64,000 bases of DNA, from assembly GCA_965222975.1 (NCBI GenBank), contig CBDCVJ010000025.1, positions 1 to 64,000 on the forward strand, given 5' to 3'. This document shows positions 29,089 to 38,682 of this stretch, piece by piece (position 1 is the first letter of the stretch; each line of letters begins with the position of its first letter). Position numbers and translations under genes: made by a program. The notes beneath the pieces are model-generated. The model worked only from the letters and a program-made list of their open reading frames with translations. It was not told the DNA's origin and did not search any database. Source of the DNA: UBA6168 sp965222975. Lineage in GTDB: Bacteria; Bacteroidota; Bacteroidia; Chitinophagales; Saprospiraceae.

Positions 29089-31644
29089 ATGAATCAGTCC
29101 CGACTACTTCTGCTTTGTGTATTTTTCTTTTCTTTCGCTAATGTTCATTCCCAACCCGCAGATTTCCACTCCCGAGGTATCGGTGGTGGAGGGGCATTGT
29201 TCAGCCCATCCATCAACCCGGCCGATGCGGATGAGTACTATTTGGCCAGCGACCTTGGCGGGCTGTACCACACTTCAACAGGTGGCCAGGCCTATGATGT
29301 GGTACATTTCACTGAAGCCATAACGGGCATCTACGGAAAGGTCTGCTTCACCAATGACCCCGGCCTTCGATATTCCCTGCTTTGGGATCGGGACAACTTC
29401 GCTACCCGACCTGCAAAAACGACAGACGGTGGCCAGACATGGGGTTTCCTGTCAGGTGATATCGAACCATATGAAGATAAACTATTCATCTTCACCGATT
29501 TTGAAAATCCCGACCGAATACTTTGGACAGACTACAACCACCTCTTTGTTTCAAATGATGGTGGGCAAACTTCCAATTTGGTTTGGACAGCGCTTGACCT
29601 TGGCGCTGGTATTCTGCTCTCTGGCGCTTATTTCGATGGGCAAAACATTTGGCTCGGGACGAACTATGGGGTGTTGCATTCCAGCGACGGCGGCGCTTCT
29701 TTTTCTTTGGCAAATTTCACAGGCATTCCTTCAGGGGAAGCCATTATTGGCTTTGGCGGTGGAAAATCCACAACCAACACACTGCGATTTTATGCCCTAA
29801 CAGGCAATCCAGATAATATATGGGCAACCAACCCAGCCGATTTTTATTGGGAAAACATTCGGGGCGTTTATACCATGGATGACCTCTCGGGGGCTTGGTC
29901 GCTTAATATGAATGGCATTGACATCACTGAGGATTTTGCCGTTTACCTTTCGATGGCGAACAACGATCCAAAGACTTGCTATATTGCTGGCAGCTCTCCC
30001 TATGGCGAAGCTATCGTCTTGAAAACTGCTGATGGTGGCAGCACATGGCAGCATATTTACAGGAGGGAAAACAATCAAAACATTTTAACGGGTTATCAGG
30101 GTGACGGTGGCGACCTTGGGTATTCATGGGGTGGCCAAGCACTGGGATTTGCTGTGAATCCACTCAACTCGCAACAGGCATTATTGACTGACCTTGGGTT
30201 TGTCCACCAAACGACTGACGGCGGCAATTTATGGCATCAAGCCTACCTCGACCCTACCGATGAAAACCCTGCCGGCCAATTGACCCCAAAAGGAAAGTAT
30301 TATCATGGTGTCGGTATGGAACAGACTTCGGTTTGGCAGGTCTTCTGGTTTGATGACCAACAACTATTTGGCTGTTTTACAGATATAAAAGGCATCCGTT
30401 CAGAGGATGTAGGCGCATCTTGGAGCTTCGATTACACGGGCCACGATCAAAACACCATGTACCGAATCGCCAAGCATAACTCGCAACTGATATGGTTTGG
30501 CGCCACTTCATCAATACATGATATTTACCAAACGACCTATGTGACTGATTTTCGCCTTCAACCTTTTTTCAAAGCTGGCAAAGTACTGTATTCACAGGAT
30601 GCTGGAAAGAATTGGCAAACGATGCGGGACTTTGAAAATCCCGTAATATGGGTGACGACTGACCCCACCAACAATGACCGACTCTACGTCGGTGTCATAT
30701 CGACCGACCCTACCGTTGGTGGCATCTGGAGGGCCGATGACCTCAATGAACCTACCGCCGCCACATGGGCCAAACTTCCCAATCCTCCTGCCAATTTGGG
30801 CCGTATCTTCAACATCCATGCGCTGGACGATGGCATGCTTGTAACGACCTGGAGTGCCCGTAAGGACAATTTTTCCAGTGTATTCAGTGACAGCAGCGGT
30901 GTATTTGTCAGCGTGGACGGTGGCATGAACTGGGAGCGCCGCAACCACCCCGATATGAATTACTGGACAAAGGATCTGGTCATTGACCCTTTTGATACTA
31001 CGCAAAACACTTGGTATGCTTGCATCTGGAGTGGCTGGGGCGGCCCTGCTAATGATCTCGGGGCTCTGTTTCGCACAACCGATCGTGGACTGAGTTGGGA
31101 AAAAATAACGGGAGGTCAACAATTCCACCGGGTGAGTTCGGTGACTGTAGACCCTAACAATGCCGAAACGATGTACTTGACAACCGAGGACGAGGGACTT
31201 TGGGTGACGCACAACAAAAGTGCTGAAATGCCTACATGGGAATTGGTTCATAGCTATCCCTTCCACCATCCTGAGCGGGTATTCTTTAATCCAAACAATC
31301 CCAGTGAAATGTGGGTGGCGAGTTTTGGAAACGGTATGCGGGTGGGTCTCAATATTATTGAAGGAACAAAAGAAAACTTGGTGGCAGATAAACTGAAAAT
31401 CCGAATTTTTGGAAACCCTTCCTCGGAAAAAATTAATTTGGAAATTAATTCCAAAATAAATGAAAAGGCAACTGTTTCATTGTTCGATGAAAATGGGCGT
31501 TTGGTGAAAGAATTCGGCAAATTGGATATAATTAGAGGAAAGCATCGAGTAGAGCTGCCGATTGGCGAATTGCGAAATGGACTTTATTTTATTCAATTTA
31601 ATTTAAATGGAAAAAGTATTGGAAGGGCTTGGATGAAAAATTGA
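29089..31644 (+). CDS. Asp-box (BNR) repeat secreted protein with T9SS type A domain
   Basis: An 851-residue exported protein starting at MNQSRLLLLC, with a signal peptide ending near VHSQ. The body holds at least eight Asp-box repeats of the S-x-D-x-G-x-T-W kind (TTDGGQTWGF, SNDGGQTS, SSDGGASF, TADGGSTWQH, TTDGGNLWHQ, SQDAGKNWQT, SVDGGMNWER, TTDRGLSWEK), suggesting two seven-bladed propellers as in sialidase-like or GH74 xyloglucanase-like proteins. The C-terminal ~75 residues (IRIFGNPSSEKIN, VSLFDENGRLV, GLYFIQF) are a T9SS type A sorting domain. A glycosidase role is possible but catalytic acids cannot be assigned. TACATTTG at 29050-29057 could be its -7 element. Confidence 0.87.
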   Translation: MNQSRLLLLCVFFFSFANVHSQPADFHSRGIGGGGALFSPSINPADADEYYLASDLGGLYHTSTGGQAYDVVHFTEAITGIYGKVCFTNDPGLRYSLLWDRDNFATRPAKTTDGGQTWGFLSGDIEPYEDKLFIFTDFENPDRILWTDYNHLFVSNDGGQTSNLVWTALDLGAGILLSGAYFDGQNIWLGTNYGVLHSSDGGASFSLANFTGIPSGEAIIGFGGGKSTTNTLRFYALTGNPDNIWATNPADFYWENIRGVYTMDDLSGAWSLNMNGIDITEDFAVYLSMANNDPKTCYIAGSSPYGEAIVLKTADGGSTWQHIYRRENNQNILTGYQGDGGDLGYSWGGQALGFAVNPLNSQQALLTDLGFVHQTTDGGNLWHQAYLDPTDENPAGQLTPKGKYYHGVGMEQTSVWQVFWFDDQQLFGCFTDIKGIRSEDVGASWSFDYTGHDQNTMYRIAKHNSQLIWFGATSSIHDIYQTTYVTDFRLQPFFKAGKVLYSQDAGKNWQTMRDFENPVIWVTTDPTNNDRLYVGVISTDPTVGGIWRADDLNEPTAATWAKLPNPPANLGRIFNIHALDDGMLVTTWSARKDNFSSVFSDSSGVFVSVDGGMNWERRNHPDMNYWTKDLVIDPFDTTQNTWYACIWSGWGGPANDLGALFRTTDRGLSWEKITGGQQFHRVSSVTVDPNNAETMYLTTEDEGLWVTHNKSAEMPTWELVHSYPFHHPERVFFNPNNPSEMWVASFGNGMRVGLNIIEGTKENLVADKLKIRIFGNPSSEKINLEINSKINEKATVSLFDENGRLVKEFGKLDIIRGKHRVELPIGELRNGLYFIQFNLNGKSIGRAWMKN

Positions 31645-31678
31645 TAAACGATTAGCAAAATATTAAGGGAGGTAAATT

Positions 31679-31958
31679 AAGTTACTATACACTTTTTTTG
31701 CCCAAATCCGTTTTCAGGCAAAAGGAGAAGAAACTCATAGAGAGGGAGGTGTTTTTTTGATTTTTTCTGAAAAAAATCAAAAAAACACCTCCCTCTCTAA
31801 ATTGACCTTCCTCTCTAAATTGACCTCCCTCTCTAAATGAAAACCAGCCTCCCTTTCTAAATTGAATTGACCTCCCTCTCTAAATTGACCTCCCTCTCTA
31901 AATTGACCTCCCTCTCAGGCATGAAAACCAGCCTTTTTCAAAAAGTGTATAGTAACTT
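31679..31958. repeat. Palindromic element copy B (280 bp) with 18-bp tandem repeats
   Basis: Outer 19-bp inverted repeats (31679-31697 and 31940-31958) contain ACTATACACTTTTT, the compensated variant of the ACCGTACAC end in copies A and C. Inside are the conserved TTTTCAGGC and AGGCATGAAAA strings, a perfect 28-bp hairpin (31739-31766 / 31771-31798, loop CTGA) and about seven degenerate copies of CCTCCCTCTCTAAATTGA between 31789 and 31917. It fills most of the gap between the T9SS gene and the LytTR gene. Confidence 0.88.
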
Positions 31959-31993
31959 AGAGGTAAATAGTTCACTTCTTAAATTTATTACAT

Positions 31994-32722
31994 TTATCGC
32001 TTTAAGACTTTGTCACTTACCAATTCTTTCAAGACTTCTTCTTTTAAACTCCTGCCAATGGGTATTCTATGCTCACCGATAATAATTTGATTGCCAATAA
32101 TTGCATCCACTTTTGGTTTAGCAATAATGAATGATTTATGCACTTGAATGAATTCTTTGTTTTCTAAAATGTCATACATTTTTTTGAGAGGTACCAGGGT
32201 GAGGTGCGTGTTTTTCGTTGTATAAACTTTAATATAGTTTTGAAGGGATTGAACAAACAACACATCTTTCAAAAAAATTTTGACCAGTTGTTTGTCCGTT
32301 TTTAGGAAAATATATTCGTCTTCTTTTTCTGCTGATACTGGAGCTGGACTTGTTTGGTTTTCTTTGGCCAATAAGCGGTGTGCTTTATTTGCAGCTTGTA
32401 AAAATCGTTCAAAAGAAATGGGCTTGACCAAATAATCCACTACTTCAAATTCAAAACTCTCGATGGCATATTCAGAATAAGCCGTGGTGAAAATGACTTT
32501 GGGTGCATTTTTCAGGGATTTTAGAAAATCAAGACCAGAAATCATGGGCATTTCTATATCAAGAAAAAGTAAATCGATTTTGTCCTCATTAATCATAGTA
32601 TTTGCCTCCATAGCGTTTTTACAAATGCCTTTTAGTTCGAGGAAATCTATTTCCTTCACGTACTTTACCAAGCCTTTTCTGGCGAGGGCTTCATCATCTA
32701 CGATGATACAATTGATTTTCAT
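31994..32722 (-). CDS. LytTR-type response regulator
   Basis: A 242-residue regulator. The receiver domain (1-120) has D9-D10, phospho-acceptor D55 in LFLDIEMP, the TTAYS switch residue near 80 and the KP near 102 (LVKPISFERF). The C-terminal ~100 residues are a LytTR DNA-binding domain (EDEYIFLKTDKQLVKI, VLFVQSLQNYIKVYTT, IQVHKSFIIAKPKVDAI, IPIGRSLKEEV). Its start overlaps the stop of the upstream sensor kinase by four bases (ATGA), so the pair is translationally coupled. Members usually bind paired direct repeats upstream of their targets; the barrel gene at 34100 is divergent and may be a target. Confidence 0.93.
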   Translation of the reverse strand: MKINCIIVDDEALARKGLVKYVKEIDFLELKGICKNAMEANTMINEDKIDLLFLDIEMPMISGLDFLKSLKNAPKVIFTTAYSEYAIESFEFEVVDYLVKPISFERFLQAANKAHRLLAKENQTSPAPVSAEKEDEYIFLKTDKQLVKIFLKDVLFVQSLQNYIKVYTTKNTHLTLVPLKKMYDILENKEFIQVHKSFIIAKPKVDAIIGNQIIIGEHRIPIGRSLKEEVLKELVSDKVLKR

Positions 32723-33870
32723 GTTAAATTTATTTTTAGGTTGACCGTAAAACAGTTTTCTTTTTCCAAAGTATCCAAATAGTGTTTATTTGGATAAAGC
32801 AAAGCCAATCTGCGTTTTACATTTTTCAATCCAATACCTCCTGGCTTTCCTTGGTATTTCATTTTTGCGGTCGGGTCAATTGTGTTTTTTACTACGAAAT
32901 GAAGATGGCTGTCTTCTAAACTTAATCGTACTACTAAAATATTTTTTTCTTTTTCTGAATGAAGGCTCAAATATTTAAAGGCATTTTCAAGGAATGGCGT
33001 AAGCAATAATGGGGCGATTTTTTGTTGAAAATCATTTTCTGAATATGGTAAATGAGGAAGGTCAATTTTTATTATGGCATCCTCCCCTTTTCGAACCGCT
33101 TCGATTCCCAAATAATTTTTCAAATAATGCAATTCTTTCTTTAAAGGAATTAATTCCTCTTTGCATTCATACAATTGGTAACGGAGCAAATCGGAAAATT
33201 TCAATAATACTTTCTGTGCCATATTTGCATCGTCACCGATCAAATGGTAAATGCTGTTGATGCCATTGAACAAAAAATGTGGATTGATCTGTGCTTTTAG
33301 AAATTCGAGTTCTGCACTTAATTTGTCATGAATTAATTGTTGTTTTTGTCGTTCGTTGCGCATCCAATCTATTGGCCAGCGATAAAGAAATGCCAATCCC
33401 CAAAAAAATAAATTAAATATAGTAGTAGAGGACATGAATATAATTAAATCATTATTGTTAGTGAAATCTCTTTGAGTAATCGAAAAATCATAAGATGGGG
33501 AAAGTACCTCCAATCCAAATAAATACCAGATGTCAAAAAAATATTCTAATAAAGAAAGGCACACCAGTAGTACAGCCGACCAACGAAAAAAGGATCTATA
33601 ATTTTTAGGATGTAAATACTTTGGGATCAAAATATAAACGTTGGAATAAAATAAAATAGCATTGATTATCATCCCAAAGGATAAAGGAACCAGTAAAGTG
33701 CCTTTCTCTTTTGCCATTGGCCCCCAATCCATATTCATTGTTTCCGTATTTAGTAGTGCAATATAACCTGCCCAGAATAATAGGTGCAATGTAATTTTTA
33801 TGATTATCGATTTTTTCAAAGCCAATTGAATTAAAATTTGAAGTTGCAAACTATTCAACAGAGCAAACAA
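32719..33870 (-). CDS. LytS/YehU-like sensor histidine kinase
   Basis: A 383-residue membrane kinase. Four hydrophobic segments lie at about 23-40, 57-78, 93-113 and 150-170. The His_kinase domain carries FLKAQINPHFLFNGINSIYHLI with the phospho-accepting His near residue 206, then LLRYQL and a C-terminal HATPase (TPFLENAFKY, GGIGLKNVKRRL). It overlaps the downstream LytTR regulator by four bases. The first methionines are ambiguous; translation may start a few codons later. The signal sensed is unknown. Confidence 0.9.
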   Translation of the reverse strand: MFALLNSLQLQILIQLALKKSIIIKITLHLLFWAGYIALLNTETMNMDWGPMAKEKGTLLVPLSFGMIINAILFYSNVYILIPKYLHPKNYRSFFRWSAVLLVCLSLLEYFFDIWYLFGLEVLSPSYDFSITQRDFTNNNDLIIFMSSTTIFNLFFWGLAFLYRWPIDWMRNERQKQQLIHDKLSAELEFLKAQINPHFLFNGINSIYHLIGDDANMAQKVLLKFSDLLRYQLYECKEELIPLKKELHYLKNYLGIEAVRKGEDAIIKIDLPHLPYSENDFQQKIAPLLLTPFLENAFKYLSLHSEKEKNILVVRLSLEDSHLHFVVKNTIDPTAKMKYQGKPGGIGLKNVKRRLALLYPNKHYLDTLEKENCFTVNLKINLT

Positions 33871-34099
33871 TGATATTTGTCATTGACAATCTGCGCATTT
33901 TCGTTGATCAAATGCATATTTTACCGATTCTTGTATTTCATCAACATTCCATTGCCGATCATCAACCTTAATTGACTGGCCTTACTGCTATCAATAACTT
34001 TGAGCTATCATTTTTTAATAAAACGATTATTAATAACACCTGACACAAAGAGGAAAGAGGTTTGATCAAAATTTATTTCTTTCACTAAAAACTTAAATC

Positions 34100-34651
34100 A
34101 TGAAAACCAATCACATTTTTCTAACACTTTTATTTATTCTTTTTTTTGTCATCAGCATTTCTGCCCAAGAGAAGCAAGGCGACCGTCCTGCCGCATTCGG
34201 AGGAGCTTCTTTTTTTAATACCACATTGGCTGGAGAATGGGCAATGGAGGGAGGAGCCTTAGGAGCTGGATTTTTAACCGACAATATTTATCTCGGCGGC
34301 GGTGGATTTGGTCTGGCCCAAAATCAAAACGGATATGAGTATAATATGGGTTATGGCGGTGTAATACTTGGTTATATGTGGGGAAGCCAAGAGAAAACCA
34401 GTATGCATTTTTATACACTGGGTGGTTTCGGGGGAATAGAAGAAAAAGGTAAAGACACCGAAATAAATGACGATGGTTTTTGGGTGATCAAACCTGCGGT
34501 AGAAGTAGATTTTGAGGTTGCCCGCTGGCTACGGATAGGAGTGGGAGGTGGCTATCGTTGGGTGGTCGGGGCAAATATTCCTTCACTTGATAACAATGAT
34601 ATGTCCTCTCCATTTGGCGGTGTCACTTTCCGTTTTGGTAATTGGAGGTAG
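34100..34651 (+). CDS. Small outer-membrane beta-barrel protein
   Basis: A 183-residue protein with a signal peptide (MKTNHIFLTLLFILFF..ISAQ) followed by glycine/aromatic-rich strands (GALGAGFLTDNIYLGGGGFG, YGGVILGYMWG, LRIGVGGGYRWVVG) and a terminal strand ending GGVTFRFGNWR, typical of a small barrel. Its 5' leader (TTTCTTTCACTAAAAACTTAAATC) is almost identical to the leader of the serine hydrolase at 35707. It is divergent from the LytS/LytTR pair. Confidence 0.85.
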   Translation: MKTNHIFLTLLFILFFVISISAQEKQGDRPAAFGGASFFNTTLAGEWAMEGGALGAGFLTDNIYLGGGGFGLAQNQNGYEYNMGYGGVILGYMWGSQEKTSMHFYTLGGFGGIEEKGKDTEINDDGFWVIKPAVEVDFEVARWLRIGVGGGYRWVVGANIPSLDNNDMSSPFGGVTFRFGNWR

Positions 34652-34808
34652 TAATTTAATGGCCAGAAAAATGGCATTTTCCTTCTGGTTGTTACCATAT
34701 ATTATCGCTTTCTAAAGCAACAAATCCAATCATGAAATAATCATCGAAGGCAAAGGGTGGTATGTTCCACTCATGGCTTCCTCTTGCCTTTCCCAACACC
34801 ATTTTAAC

Positions 34809-35615
34809 ATGAAAAAATCGTTTCTCATAATTTCTTGCTTTTTGGGTCTATTATTATCCAGCTGCAGTACATTGAAAAATGTTGAAAAAATGCGGGTAAA
34901 TAATCGACAGGTTGAATATGTGACCGCAGGAACGGGAAGTCCAACCATTGTATTGGAATCGGGCATGGGGCAGACTATAGATACCTGGGTTTCAATATTT
35001 GATTCTCTAACCAGCTTGAGTAGTGTTTATACATATAACCGACCAGGGTATGGGCAGAGTGGAATTAATAATCCTCCAAAAACTATTGTCGAATTGGCCC
35101 AGCAATTACACGAAAATTTGAAAGCAACTGGTCAAGGGCCACCTTATTTATTAATAGGTCATTCGGCAGGTGGATTATATGTAAATATGTTTGCCCGTTT
35201 GTATCCAGAAGAGGTGGCCGGTGTTATTTATTTAGATGCTTCCCACCCTGATCAATTTGAATATTTTAGAACCGGCCAGCCTTTGCTTTATAATATGTTA
35301 ATCACTGCGACTCAAAAAGGAAATAAGAAATACGAATTTTCAATAGTAAAAAATACACAATCTGATTTTAAAAATGCGCCACCTTTTCCGGATATACCAT
35401 TATCTGTTTTAACTGCTGGTAAAAAATCTTCGCCATTGGAGAATGATAAAATGCGGAAAAAGTGGCTGGAGTTTCAGAATGAATTAGCTGCCTTATCGAA
35501 AAATTCGAATCATTTAATCGTAAATGGAAGCGGGCATTATGTGCATAAAGATAAACCCGCAATAGTGCTACATGAAGTCAAAAGGATTATTGCAAATCCG
35601 CTTGCTGGAAAATGA
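34809..35615 (+). CDS. Alpha/beta hydrolase lipoprotein
   Basis: A 268-residue protein starting at MKKSFLIISC with a lipobox LLSSC (C19). The alpha/beta hydrolase core shows the nucleophile elbow GHSAGG (S119), an acid region after the lid and the final His in GSGHYVHKD near residue 240. It is likely anchored in a membrane facing the periplasm and may be an esterase or a peptidase-like hydrolase. The gene lies between the barrel gene and the beta-lactamase-like gene on the same strand, forming a small envelope cluster. I chose the second methionine because the signal begins there. Confidence 0.85.
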   Translation: MKKSFLIISCFLGLLLSSCSTLKNVEKMRVNNRQVEYVTAGTGSPTIVLESGMGQTIDTWVSIFDSLTSLSSVYTYNRPGYGQSGINNPPKTIVELAQQLHENLKATGQGPPYLLIGHSAGGLYVNMFARLYPEEVAGVIYLDASHPDQFEYFRTGQPLLYNMLITATQKGNKKYEFSIVKNTQSDFKNAPPFPDIPLSVLTAGKKSSPLENDKMRKKWLEFQNELAALSKNSNHLIVNGSGHYVHKDKPAIVLHEVKRIIANPLAGK

Positions 35616-35706
35616 ATTAAAATTAATGAAAAACCAATTCATCTATCATAAAATGAATGAGATAAATTCCGTAACCAATTTATTTATTTCACTAAAAATT
35701 TAAATC

Positions 35707-36846
35707 ATGAAATCAATTAAAATTTTGATGTTTGCAATCTTAGTATTAGTTACTGCCTGTAATGAAGACGAACAACCCGTTCCAAACCCTCAACCAACCA
35801 ACCTTGTACAGGAAATTGAAAATATTATCCAACCAATGGTGGATAATAATACAACCGTTGGTGCAGCGGTTGGCATAATAAAACCAGGAGGTGAAAAAGA
35901 AATGTTCTTTTTTGGGGGAAAAACCAAAAACAATGTAGATGCCCCGGACGAAAATACCCTTTTTGAAATTGGCTCAATCACTAAAACCATGACAGCTGCT
36001 GTATTAGCTGGTATGGTGTTGAATGGGGAGATTGATTTGGATGATGCCGTGGAAGGTTATTTGCCAGGTATCGATCATTTCCCTAATTATAATGGTGAAA
36101 AAATCACATTTATGCATTTGGCTAACCACACTTCTTCACTGCCACCATTGCCAGATAATTTTTTTAATGAACATTTTGATGAAAACCAGCCCTATTTGAA
36201 TTATACAAAGGAAATGATGTATGAATTTCTAAATTCATATTCATTGCCCCAACCTATAGGATCGAACGAAGAATATTCAAATTTGGCAATGGGATTACTC
36301 GGACATACGCTGGCTGAAGCAAAAGGTTCGACTTTTGAAAACCTATTACATGAAGTTGTTTTTGATAGAGCAGGGATGGAAAATACCCATACAATGGTAT
36401 CGGGAAATATAAGTAACGTTGCACAACCTTATAATGAAAGTTTAAAAGCAGTCCCCATGTGGAATATGTCGGATGTGACTTTGGGGGCAGGAGGCGTAAA
36501 ATCGAGCTTGAAAGATATGCTTATTTACCTGGAAATAAATATGGGTTATGGAAATTCGGGTCTAAAAAATGCTTTAAAATTAACCCATGAAAATACTCAA
36601 ACCCTGAATTACCCTTTTAATGTCGGCTTAGCTTGGAACAATATTTACAAGGAAGCAGATGGAACAACACTCTCTTGGCATGATGGAGGAACGGCAGGGA
36701 CGGTGACTTTTCTTGGGTTTGTTAAAGAGTTGGACATGGGGGTTGTGCTTTTATTCAATACAGAAATTGTTGAGCGGAGTGGAGATGAACTGAAGGCAAT
36801 ACAAACGGGTGTAGATATTATTGAAGCAATAAAAAAATATAGATAA
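35707..36846 (+). CDS. Beta-lactamase-fold serine hydrolase lipoprotein
   Basis: A 379-residue protein with a lipobox (LVTAC, C18). It has all three motifs of the class C beta-lactamase/DD-peptidase superfamily: SxxK as SITK (S90, K93), YxN as YSN (Y190, N192) and an HxG-type motif in WHDGGTAG near residue 332. Family members hydrolyse peptides, esters or beta-lactams; antibiotic resistance should not be assumed. The leader is nearly identical to that of the barrel gene at 34100. It ends at a strong hairpin. Confidence 0.88.
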   Translation: MKSIKILMFAILVLVTACNEDEQPVPNPQPTNLVQEIENIIQPMVDNNTTVGAAVGIIKPGGEKEMFFFGGKTKNNVDAPDENTLFEIGSITKTMTAAVLAGMVLNGEIDLDDAVEGYLPGIDHFPNYNGEKITFMHLANHTSSLPPLPDNFFNEHFDENQPYLNYTKEMMYEFLNSYSLPQPIGSNEEYSNLAMGLLGHTLAEAKGSTFENLLHEVVFDRAGMENTHTMVSGNISNVAQPYNESLKAVPMWNMSDVTLGAGGVKSSLKDMLIYLEINMGYGNSGLKNALKLTHENTQTLNYPFNVGLAWNNIYKEADGTTLSWHDGGTAGTVTFLGFVKELDMGVVLLFNTEIVERSGDELKAIQTGVDIIEAIKKYR

Positions 36847-36893
36847 TGTGAATGAATGGCTGAATGTTAAAAACTATTAAAAATGAATGGATT

Positions 36894-36925
36894 AGGCTTT
36901 CCAAGTTTTAAAACTTGGTAAGCCT
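36894..36925 (+). terminator. Hairpin terminator
   Basis: Sixteen-base arms (36894-36909 and 36910-36925) pair around CCAAGTTTTAAAACTTGG with one T-T mismatch, 48 bp after the serine hydrolase stop codon. The rest of the gap to 37157 shows no gene. Confidence 0.7.
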
Positions 36926-37156
36926 TTGTTCTAACCAATTGATTATCAGCGCTCATTTTTAATTCTCGCTTCGCATAGATAAATTATAAGAAATAAATAG
37001 AAGGTGAATAGGCTTTTATCCCCTATTTTTACGTTCGTGAACGATCACGTGTTCTCTGGATATTCAATGCTGAATAGTGATCTAAAATATATTTACTTCA
37101 ATTGAAGGACTAAACGAAGGGTTAAATATTCTGCTTGAAGAATTGATTAAAATATA

Positions 37157-37723
37157 ATGAAGACTATTGAAATATATCTCCAATCCTATTTGCCCTATGT
37201 AGATGTTTCACCACTTGCCCAATGTTTTTCCGTAAAAAGAGAACTAAAGAAAAAAGAATTATTGATTCAGCCAGGGCAACCGTCTCCTTTTATGGCATTT
37301 ATCCAAAAAGGCGCATTTCGTGTCTATTTTATCAATAACCAAGGGCAGGAACTAACAACCTGGTTTTCTTTTGCTGGTATGATGGTAACTGATATGTTGG
37401 CCTATTATAAAAATAACATGGCAAGTTTTTATGTGGAAGCCATCGAAAATAGCCAAGTTCTTATTGCTCAAAAAAATAAATTAGAAAAATTATTTTTGGA
37501 GAACCCTTCATTTCAAAAATTTGGAAAAGAATACGCAGAAATGGCATTGGTGAAGGTCATGGAAAGAATGGTTTCACTCCAAACCAAATCCGCTGAAGAT
37601 CGTTATAAAGAACTATTAGCCAATCCTGAATACTTGCAAGCCATTCCATTAAAGCATCTTGCCACCTACCTTGGCATTACCGATACTTCTCTGAGCCGAA
37701 TCAGGAAAAATATTTCCCTTTAA
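37157..37723 (+). CDS. Crp/Fnr family regulator
   Basis: A 188-residue regulator. Residues ~25-110 form the cyclic-nucleotide-binding fold (KKELLIQPGQPSPFMAFIQKGAFRVYF, GQELTTWFSFAGMMVTDM) and ~140-185 the helix-turn-helix (RYKELLANPEYLQAIPLKHLATYLGIT, SLSRIRKNI). The pattern matches Bacteroidota Crp homologues without a clear cAMP signature. It precedes the alpha/beta hydrolase gene by 86 bp on the same strand and probably regulates it. Confidence 0.9.
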   Translation: MKTIEIYLQSYLPYVDVSPLAQCFSVKRELKKKELLIQPGQPSPFMAFIQKGAFRVYFINNQGQELTTWFSFAGMMVTDMLAYYKNNMASFYVEAIENSQVLIAQKNKLEKLFLENPSFQKFGKEYAEMALVKVMERMVSLQTKSAEDRYKELLANPEYLQAIPLKHLATYLGITDTSLSRIRKNISL

Positions 37724-37809
37724 TTCATTTCTTGCCAAATGGCAAGAGGATTCTTTTCGTTTGCTTGTTTCTTTGTGTTTGTAATTTTTAATCAAATACA
37801 ATAAAGTAA

Positions 37810-38682
37810 ATGGAATACAACAAAAATCTTTTCCCTTTTAAAAATAATTACATTACCATTGATGGTAGCCATATCCACTATATTGATGAGGGACAGGGTC
37901 AAGTTTTATTGTTTAGCCACCCACCGCTGGCTTCATCTTTCATGTACCGTGAATTTATTAAAATATTGAGTAGAAAATTCAGGTGCATCGCATTTGATTT
38001 TCCAGGATTCGGTCTTTCTGAGGAAAATAAAAATGGAGGTTATGGGATTGTTTCCCAAAGTAAATTCATTGAGCAGTTTATTAAAATTTTAAACCTGTCA
38101 GATATAATCGTATTGGGGCATGATACTGGTGGCCCTTCTGCATTTAAAGTAGCGGTTGAAAACCCTTATTTATTTAAAGGTTTGATATTGACCGATACTA
38201 TCATTTTCCCTACAAAAGAATATCCGAAAATAAATAGGATGTTGAAAGTAGTCAGTAGTGGTTTTTTCCAATGGCTCAATGCGCTCACCAATTTGTTGGT
38301 AATAGTTACTTATAACTTTGGCGTTCAATCAAGAAAATTGACCAAAGAAGAAAAGCAAGTTTATTTTGATATATTTAATACATCAATAAAAAGGCGGAGA
38401 ATAACGCAAGTTTTGGGCAGTTTGGGAAAAGAAGAAAAATTTATGGAAGAATTGAAGAGCAGTTTTGAAAATGAATTAAAAGATATGCCAATGTTACTAA
38501 TTTATGGGGAAAACGATCCGGTCAACCAATTGGGTATTCCTCAAAGGATACATAACATGGTTAATCGTTCCAAATTGTTTTTAATTGAAAATGAAGGGCA
38601 TTTCCCACATGAGGGTAAGTCATTGGAAATGAGTGCGTTAATCGAGGAATGGATTCAATGCCTTTTGCCAATTGAAACTTAA
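37810..38682 (+). CDS. Alpha/beta hydrolase, haloalkane dehalogenase/epoxide hydrolase-like
   Basis: A 290-residue cytoplasmic hydrolase. The oxyanion-side motif is SHPP (residues 36-39), and the nucleophile elbow GHDTGG places an aspartate (D105) as nucleophile, as in haloalkane dehalogenases and epoxide hydrolases rather than serine esterases. DFPGFGLS near 63-70 and the final His in NEGHFPHEG near 268 also fit. The substrate is unknown. It is likely under control of the Crp-type regulator immediately upstream. Confidence 0.86.
   Translation: MEYNKNLFPFKNNYITIDGSHIHYIDEGQGQVLLFSHPPLASSFMYREFIKILSRKFRCIAFDFPGFGLSEENKNGGYGIVSQSKFIEQFIKILNLSDIIVLGHDTGGPSAFKVAVENPYLFKGLILTDTIIFPTKEYPKINRMLKVVSSGFFQWLNALTNLLVIVTYNFGVQSRKLTKEEKQVYFDIFNTSIKRRRITQVLGSLGKEEKFMEELKSSFENELKDMPMLLIYGENDPVNQLGIPQRIHNMVNRSKLFLIENEGHFPHEGKSLEMSALIEEWIQCLLPIET

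Noticed and set aside
30592..31269. 225-residue minus-strand frame opposite the Asp-box protein
   Set aside because: The plus strand has clear Asp-box repeats and a T9SS domain in frame; the antisense has no recognisable features.
31679..31917. Possible CRISPR array because of the regular CTCCCTCTCTAAATTGA units
   Set aside because: The units are directly adjacent with no unique spacers, and there are no cas genes; it is a simple tandem repeat.
31867..32082. Frame encoding repeated T-S-L-S-K-L units
   Set aside because: It is produced by translating the 18-bp tandem repeat of element B and runs into the antisense of the LytTR gene; there is no real start context.
35707..36846. Calling the serine hydrolase an antibiotic-resistance beta-lactamase
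   Set aside because: The SxxK, YxN and HxG motifs are shared by DD-peptidases and esterases, and nothing in the context points to resistance.
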